Origin: Oscarella lobularis | Taxonomy: Eukaryota; Porifera; Homoscleromorpha; Homosclerophorida; Oscarellidae | NCBI RefSeq assembly: GCF_947507565.1 | Contig: NC_089182.1 | Span: 186,001 to 250,000, forward strand | DNA length: 64,000 nt | Reading direction: 5' to 3' | Shown: positions 57,812 to 64,000 of the stretch, in pieces | Layout of the letters: each line of letters opens with the position of its first letter | Position numbering within the stretch: position 1 is the stretch's first letter | Notes under the pieces: model-generated | Databases searched by the model: none | What the model saw: only the letters and a program-made list of their open reading frames with translations | What the model was told of the DNA's origin: nothing | Made by a program: the position numbers and the translations under genes

Positions 57812-59698
57812 ATGGCTGCCAAGACGTGGTTCGTTTTCTGCAGTTTCATCGCTTCTGCAGCGGCTCTCGACAACGGATTAGCTAAGACTCCACCAAGTAC
57901 GTGTTCACTGCGTTATCAGTCTGACGAAGAGCCTTCTTTTCTCTACTAGTGGGATGGAGCAGCTGGAATCACTTCCATCGCAACATCAACGAAACTCTTT
58001 TCTACGAAACGGCTCAGGCGATGATCGATTCAGGCATGCAAGTGAGTTCGCAGAAGATCTCTACTCAGTTTTACTCAGCCACGCCTTCTCTTCAATTTTA
58101 GGCAGCCGGCTACAAATACGTCAACTTCGACGGAGGTTGGTGGAAAGGACATGACACTCACACGGCGGTGAGAAATTCGTCAGGATACCTGCAGGTAAAA
58201 GAAACGTTCAAGAAGCAGTGGAATTTGTCACTTGATATTTTTTTACTCTAGTTCGATGAGAAGGAATTTCCTAAAGGCATGAAAGCTCTTGGAGACTTTT
58301 ACCACTCAAAAGGGCTTCTATTTGGGTAAAAATCACTACAGTGAGACTAAGAACTTTGATTGATTATTAAATGTGGCAGACATTATACTGACAGTGGACT
58401 TCACTTTTGTAATGGAGACAAACCCGCCAGTCAGGTACAGTGCTAACTAACTATCTGTTGCAGAATTTTTATAGCGCCCAAGCTAACAGGGTTATGAGAA
58501 ACAGGATGCTGCTCAGTTTATATCATGGGGAATTGACATGCTGAAGCTTGATGCATGCGGTAGCACGGTGGGCAAAAACCAGCTCTGTTTTTAATTATTC
58601 TATAAATGTCTTGTTCAGGTTGAAGCAGAAACGGTCATAAAGCTCTGGGAGGGGCTTCTCAACATGTCAAGTAATTGTATTATTATAATTGGTATGTATG
58701 GGGCTAAAAATTTTATTGTGTAGAACGACCCATTCTTTTTTCAAATTGTCACAATGGCTGTATGCTGCAGGCGGGTCGTCAAAGCTGGTCTTCCTGGTGT
58801 GGAGGTAGAACAACGTGTTATTTAATTAATTATTAATAAGGTACTCAATTGTTTTTGAAGAATACACCAATATGTGGAGAAGCTCTGGAGACATCGGAAG
58901 TTCATGGGATCGAGTTCTAAAGAATCTGGATACACTGGTTGGAAATGGAGATAAGGGGCAACCGGGCCGTTGGAATGATCCTGGTACACCTGCAAAAAAC
59001 GTTTCTTTCTATACATCAAAATCCATTCTATACTAGACTTTCTTGAAGTGGGAAATGATCCACTTACCGATAGTCAAAATCGCGCTCACTTCAGCCTGTG
59101 GTGCGTCACATCGGCTCCTCTCATAGCTGGAAATGACGTCAGAAATATGACCAAAGTCAGACTAGAAGAAAGAAAAAAATTAGTAAACTGTTATGTTTAA
59201 TTCTTTGCATATCTACAGGAGGTGCGTGATATATTGACGAACAAGTACGCTATTCAAGTTAATCAGGAATACGCGGGAAACGCAGGTGATCGTGTCTCAC
59301 AAAACGGCTCTGCCGAGGTCTGTCCCAGCCCGCGCCCTTTTCTTTTTGCAACCACGAAGACGTATTCTAGGTGTGGGCTAAGCCGTTACCGGAGACGAGC
59401 GGTTTAGCCGGTGCAAAAGCTTTCGGTGTTGTCCTCTTTAATCGCAATGGATCGCAGTCGATAGACTTTGATTTTCAATTCACTGCATTGAATATGACTT
59501 CGGATACTCGATGCGGTGTTTTTGACATTTGGGCTCAGAAATCAATGCCGAATGCTATGGGATCTATCAAACGGTAAAGAGGGGGTGTTTCTTTGAAGAG
59601 TATCTACAGACGTGATTTTGAGCTATTTTTTTAGAACCGTTCCTGTCAATGACGTTGCGTTTTTGCGTCTGACAGAGTGCCAAGGTAGTGCTCTCTGA
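57812..59698 (+). CDS. Alpha-galactosidase, GH27, copy A
   Basis: This secreted or lysosomal glycosidase cleaves terminal alpha-galactose. Signal peptide MAAKTWFVFCSFIASAAA, then LDNGLAKTPPMGWSSWNHFH across the first intron, the usual start of mature GH27 enzymes. YKYVNFDGGWW carries substrate-binding residues. The nucleophile Asp is in GIDMLKLDACGS (about 58540) and the acid/base Asp in GRWNDPDF (about 58970, split by an intron). Other landmarks are RPILFSNCHNGC, ALWCVTSAPL-like SLWCVTSAPLIAGNDVR and IQVNQEYAGNAGDRV. The C-terminal beta domain runs to FLRLTECQGSAL. About ten short introns are present. Its closest relative is the next gene. Confidence 0.9.
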
Positions 59699-59798
59699 GA
59701 AAATTCCTTTTTGTTTTTTTTCTGTCGTTTGGAAGTGTTTTGATTGATGGTTTTTGCTGAAGTATTTGCATCACGTGCTAGTCTTGCCCACCCCAAGA

Positions 59799-61640
59799 AT
59801 GGTTACCAAGTGGCTCATTTTCTGCTGCACTTTTATCTCGTTTTCAGCAGCTCTCGATAATGGCTTAGCTAAATCTCCGCCAAGTACAAGTTCAAGACGT
59901 CACCGCGCTATCAGAGAGCTCTCTTTGCTTTAGTGGGATGGAGCAGCTGGAGCCCCTTTGGCCGCGACATCAACGAATCTATTTTCTATGAAACGGCCCA
60001 GGCAATGATCGATTCAGGCATGCAAGTGAGATTTGAGCAACTGCTTGGAAGTAGTCAATTTACTCAGCCACGCCTTCTTACCGTTTAGGCAGCCGGCTAC
60101 AAATATGTGAATATTGACGGTGGTTGGTGGAAGGGACATTACACTGGCACGGCGGTACGAAATTCGTCAGGATACTTGGAGGTAAAGACAGCCGTTCGAA
60201 AAATAGTAGAATTTAATATTTTTACTACTCAGTTTGACGAGAAAGCTTTTCCTAAAGGAATGAAAGCTCTTGGAGATTTTTACCACTCAAAAGGGCTTCT
60301 TTTTGGGTAAATGTCACTACGGGTCTATAAAACTGAATTACTAATGTATATCGAGACAGACATTATAGTGCTAGTGGACTTCACTTTTGTGGTGGAGATA
60401 AACCTGCCAGTCAAGTACAGCCGTAGATACCTGCTTTATTATATTAAAGTTCTAGCTTACAGGGTTATGAGAAACAAGATTCTGCTTTATTTATATCGTG
60501 GGGGATTGACATGCTAAAGCTTGATGCATGTGGTTTAACGGTGAAGACAAATAATTCTTATTTACGTTCTGATAATTGTTCAAAGGTTGAACCAGAAACG
60601 GTTGTAAAGCTCTGGGAGAGGCTTCTCAACATGTCAAGTAATTTCATTGTTGTGTATGGTTATAAATCATTCAAAGTTTTATTGTAGAACGACCCATTCT
60701 TTTTTCGAATTGCCACAATGGCTGTGAACTGCAGTCAGGTCGTCAAAGCTGGTCCTCCTGGTGTGGAGGTGAGGATGCTGCGATATATTGCGCAATTCTT
60801 TAATATTTGTACTTGAAGAATACACAAACATGTGGAGAACGTCGACAGACATAGGAAAGTCATGGGCCAAAATTCTAACAAATCTGGATACACTGGTTGG
60901 AAATGGAGACAAAGGGAAGCCTGGCCGTTGGAATGATCCTGGTATTGTTCACTTGCAAAGAAGGCTTCTTCTTTACATCAAAGTTTTTTCTCTATACTAG
61001 ACTTTCTTGAAGTGGGAAACGATCCACTTACTGATAGTCAAAATCGTGCTCAGTTCAGCCTTTGGTGCGTCACATCAGCTCCTCTCATAGTTGGAACTGA
61101 CATCAGAAAAATGACCAAAGTCAGATTAGGGAGAAAAGCGGATGCCGTTTTATTCTTTGCATATCTACAGGAGGTGCGTGATATATTGACAAACAAGTAC
61201 GCTATTCAAGTTAATCAGGAATACGCGGGAAATGCAGGCGATCGTGTCTCACAGAACGGCTCGGCCGAGGTCTATCTGCCCCTTTCCTTTTTGCGATCAT
61301 GAAGACGATCGTGTTCTAGGTGTGGGCTAAACCGTTGCCGGAGACGAGCGGTTTAGCCGGTGCAAAAGCCTTTGGTGTTGTCCTCTTTAATCGTAATGGA
61401 ACGCAGCCAATCGACTTCGATTTTCAATTCACTGCATTGAATATGACGTCGGATACTGAATGCGGCATTTTTGATATTTGGGCTCAGAAACATATGCCGA
61501 ATGCTAAGGGATCTATCAAGCGGTAAAGAATTATGAAAGGGCTGGGGAAGTGAATGTGAGGTATTCTTTTTAGAACCGTCCCTGTCAATGACGTCGCGTT
61601 TTTGCGTCTGATAGAGTGCCAAGGTGGTGCTGTCCAATAA
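59799..61640 (+). CDS. Alpha-galactosidase, GH27, copy B (tandem duplicate)
   Basis: This is the same gene plan as copy A, 100 bp downstream and in the same orientation, with introns at matching places. Signal peptide MVTKWLIFCCTFISFSAA; SPPMGWSSWSPFGRDINESI; YKYVNIDGGWW. Nucleophile region GIDMLKLDACGLT, and acid/base region GRWNDPDF restored by splicing at about 60943/61002. All catalytic residues are kept and no frame break was found. Differences from copy A are conservative (for example HYSASGLHFCGGDKPASQ against HYTDSGLHFCNGDKPASQ). It ends RLIECQGGAVQ at 61640. Confidence 0.9.
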
Positions 61641-61749
61641 TCAAAATTTGACGTTTTGGCCTTTTTGTTTCTTTTGCCGTTCTGAGTTGTTTTGAGTTAT
61701 GTCTTTTTATATTGGTTGCCAGACATCGAGTAGGGATGACCAAGTGGCG

Positions 61750-61757
61750 TATAAAAG
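61750..61757 (+). promoter_or_regulatory. TATA box (TATAAAAG) upstream of the synaptotagmin-like gene
   Basis: TATAAAAG lies 62 bp before an ATG at 61819 (followed at once by a GTAAGT donor) and 132 bp before the main ATG at 61889. Confidence 0.5.
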
Positions 61758-61888
61758 ACTGCAGCTGGAGATAGCGCCAAGCCAGGTATACTCGCACATT
61801 CGTGCCACCTGAGATAAGATGCTAGACCCCGGGTAAGTCATTAGGTTGCTTAGGCATAGTTGCGCTCATTCCTTATCTTTGTCGAATA

Positions 61889-62872
61889 ATGCTTGCTTCG
61901 TCTGACAGTCTTACATCGAATTTTACCACTGGTATTCACGATCTATTCTGTTTGTCGTGGTTCATCCTGAATTTTATAGATGTTGTATTGGAAACTCATT
62001 TTTCTGCTTTTCAAGTGGCTATTCTCTTGATTGTTCTCTGCTGCGTTGTCGCGGTGTTGACCATTCTGCTTCTAGTGAGTCACCTTCGTCGCTCCCATCG
62101 TTATTTCTCTTCTCGCCCACTTCGCCGTTTTTTCTCTCCCGTACGTGGCGCTGTATGCCGATTACCACTTTCCCAAGTCAAAGTCGCGGCTCCATCGATT
62201 GAAAACTGGCCAAAGCCTCATTATATACCAGAAAAAGAAAAGGCAAATGCAATACCAGAGGAAGAGGAGGAAGAGGAAGAAGATGAGGAGGAGGAAATTA
62301 ATCTCCTTGGTAACAGGCATCGATTTGGCATCGAGATTGAGCCAACTTCCGCGGGAGAACTTCTTCTTTCTCTCTGCTATAATCCTCACTCAAACAAAAT
62401 ATGCGTAATAATTATGAAAATGAGAAATCTTGCGAGGAGCCGGAGCCGCGGCGTTGCCAGATATCCTGGTGAATACCTCCTTACGATTATTCTAAAAGAA
62501 ATAGCGTCTATCTTAGATCCGTATACCGAGGTCTGTCTCATGAGAGAGAACAAACAACTCTACAGAAAAAAAACGACTATAAAGAGAAACACGTCATGCC
62601 CTATTTTCAACGAGTCGTTCTTTATCAACCTAACGTCTTTCCACTGTAGCATTATGACTGATGGCTTGCACCTACTTCTTAGGATAATGGATCACAATCT
62701 CATGTGCGAAAGTCGCCTCATTGGTCATCTACTTCTGGGTCCACGGTGCTCAGACGCAAAACGCTTTCACTGGCAAGATATGTTGGATACACCTCGAAAA
62801 CCTGTAGCAAAATGGCATCAAATTGAAAAAATGACGATAGCAAGTGCTGACACAAAGTTTAAAAATTATTGA
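61889..62872 (+). CDS. Synaptotagmin-like membrane protein with a single C2B-type domain
   Basis: This is a 327-residue frame without introns. A short N-terminus with a possible N-glycosylation site (NFT) precedes the transmembrane helix AILLIVLCCVVAVLTILLLV (about 44-63), a basic juxtamembrane stretch, and a pure acidic run (EEEEEEEEDEEEE, about 124-136). One C2 domain follows: GELLLSLCYNPHSNKICVII, DPYTEVCLMRENKQLYRKKT, NTSCPIFNESFFINLTS, ending WQDMLDTPRKPVAKWHQI. The WHQI ending and the KRNTxxPxFNE pattern are those of synaptotagmin C2B. Most calcium-binding aspartates look replaced, and there is no C2A. It could be a truncated synaptotagmin or a diverged calcium-independent relative. A tiny upstream exon starting at 61819 is possible. 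Confidence 0.75.
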   Translation: MLASSDSLTSNFTTGIHDLFCLSWFILNFIDVVLETHFSAFQVAILLIVLCCVVAVLTILLLVSHLRRSHRYFSSRPLRRFFSPVRGAVCRLPLSQVKVAAPSIENWPKPHYIPEKEKANAIPEEEEEEEEDEEEEINLLGNRHRFGIEIEPTSAGELLLSLCYNPHSNKICVIIMKMRNLARSRSRGVARYPGEYLLTIILKEIASILDPYTEVCLMRENKQLYRKKTTIKRNTSCPIFNESFFINLTSFHCSIMTDGLHLLLRIMDHNLMCESRLIGHLLLGPRCSDAKRFHWQDMLDTPRKPVAKWHQIEKMTIASADTKFKNY

Positions 62873-62959
62873 AATTCACACTGTACACATCGCTACATGG
62901 GTCGCTGTTTTCCCGCGCAATTTTAACTTAGGTCTCCTTACGTTGCACGTAAGAGAGAA

Positions 62960-64000
62960 ATGTCGTCTCGAGGCCGCTTCTTCGCCTGGCGAAGGGGCTA
63001 CGGGCGAGGAAGGGGACACAAGCGTGTGTCGTCAAGCCCGCGCGAGGACACGGCAGCGACGTCGACCCCGAAAAGGCGTCCCATGCGACAAACGACGATG
63101 TTCGAATGCCCATTTCGCGCGTGGAGCCTTTATTTCCCCGAGACAAGTAGCCGAACGGGGCGAAACAGAAACGAACGGGATTCGTCCGTCTTTTCTTCTA
63201 GGTTACACGCCGGGAGAAGACGAAGATCTGCTTACGCGCGCTCTCGAGACTCATTTTGTTCGGCGGCTCAACGACATCGATAAAGTAACTCGAATCGTCG
63301 TCAAGTCGAATAAATAAATAAATGCAAGCATTTGAAAAGAATGACATCGAGAAGAAGAGCGCTTTGCCCATTGATTATTACTCTCTTTGCTGTGATGAAG
63401 GTCATCGCGTCAAAAAAATCAACATAGGCGCCTAATTGATTTTTCTTAGATTTGTTATCTGCCGTTCCTGATCTTATGACCCTGTTTAAAGATAATTGTG
63501 AAATGGTGCTTAATTCTATGGGACTAGCCGTTCACAATGTAGGCTCTAGTTATTTTTTTGACTAGCATTGGTTCTACTGAGTCTAGATCGTTACATCTGA
63601 AAATTACAGCAAAAACCAGAGAAAAATTCATATACGGCTATTCAACTACGAGCCACTGATTCAACTAAAGAATTTGAAATCACATTTTCATGGTATACCA
63701 AAGGGATTATCCATGGAAGCGATATGAGCGGTATGGCCTATAGGAAAACTTGTTACTGTGAGAGGAACGGCGGCTCGAGTCAGCAACATTAAACCGTTGG
63801 TGACAGCGATGGCATTCTCTTGTAATAAATGTTCCACGGAACAGGTAACGCCACTAAAAATTTCTTGTCATAAATTAGCCATTTTCGTCTCTAAGGTGAT
63901 GACATTGACAGATGGAAAATATTCAGTTCCAAGCAAAGTAAGTTCAAGTTTCTATACTTATTGATCTTGATGATGATTACTATAGTGCCCCGCTTCATGT
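62960..64000 (+). CDS. MCM8: MCM8: minichromosome maintenance 8 (5' part, runs off the window)
   Basis: MCM8 is an AAA+ helicase that acts with MCM9 in homologous recombination and crosslink repair. It starts MSSRGRFFAWRRGYGRGRGH at 62960, an Arg/Gly-rich N-terminus, and then has MRQTTMFECPFRAWSLYFPE as in other MCM8 proteins. Following exons give PGEDEDLLTRALETHFVRRL, NDIEKKSALPIDYYSLCCDE, LLSAVPDLMTLFKDNCEMVL and KIHIRLFNYEPLIQLKNLKS. RGTAARVSNIKPLVTAMAFS is followed by the first zinc-binding pair CNKCSTEQ, then TLTDGKYSVPSK and CPASC at the very edge. Only the N-terminal OB and zinc region is inside the window; the Walker motifs lie beyond it. Introns are about 40-70 bp. Confidence 0.9.

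Overview
This window is nuclear DNA from an animal with a very compact, intron-containing genome. Introns are mostly 40-120 bp with GT...AG ends, intergenic gaps are often under 300 bp, and genes sit on both strands. The gene content is metazoan: beta-catenin with its destruction-box serines, MEGF8, a DLK/LZK-type MAP3K, a PALS2/MPP2-type MAGUK, ICA1 and PRMT3. A tandem block of sponge-like ionotropic glutamate receptors is also present. The best guess is a homoscleromorph sponge (Oscarella-like). The species is inference and was not checked against any database.

Layout, left to right. (1) 0-6.4 kb: 3' end of an enolase-superfamily sugar-acid dehydratase (+), FANK1 (-), and a single-exon BTB-Kelch gene (-) head-to-head with PRMT3 (+), with only 46 bp between the two start codons. 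(2) 6.4-14.7 kb: an unrecognised multi-exon gene with a triplicated exon (-), an unrecognised single-exon ORF behind a TATA box (+), NUDT13 (+), a CTDSP-type phosphatase (-), CHMP2A (-) and a small two-helix membrane ORF (-). (3) 14.7-21.6 kb: DLK/LZK kinase (-) and beta-catenin (-). (4) 22.3-28.8 kb: PEX11 (+), ICA1 (-), FIS1 (+) and a PALS2/MPP2-type MAGUK (-). (5) 29.3-42.8 kb: five intronless ionotropic glutamate receptor genes, all on +, separated by only about 90-160 bp. (6) 43.0-47.9 kb: an ARHGAP22/24/25-type RhoGAP (+) and an unusual P-loop GTPase (-). (7) 48.2-57.7 kb: MEGF8 (+). (8) 57.8-64.0 kb: two tandem alpha-galactosidase genes (+), a single-C2 synaptotagmin-like protein (+) and the 5' part of MCM8 (+).

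Most neighbours are ordinary housekeeping genes packed together by genome compaction. The striking part is the receptor array. All five receptors keep an amino-terminal domain, an S1/S2 ligand-binding domain with the carboxylate-binding Arg and an amino-binding Asp, and the M3 gate motif. Their pore-loop filter differs from the usual Q/R/N position. Two of the five end in class I PDZ-ligand motifs, and a PDZ-containing MAGUK gene lies divergently next to the array. Homologues of other synaptic or vesicle proteins (ICA1, a synaptotagmin-like C2 protein) lie in the same 64 kb of what is probably an aneural animal.

Exon boundaries were read by eye from splice signals and conserved protein sequence. 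Spans are more reliable than individual junctions. Start codons marked as inferred should be checked against transcripts.
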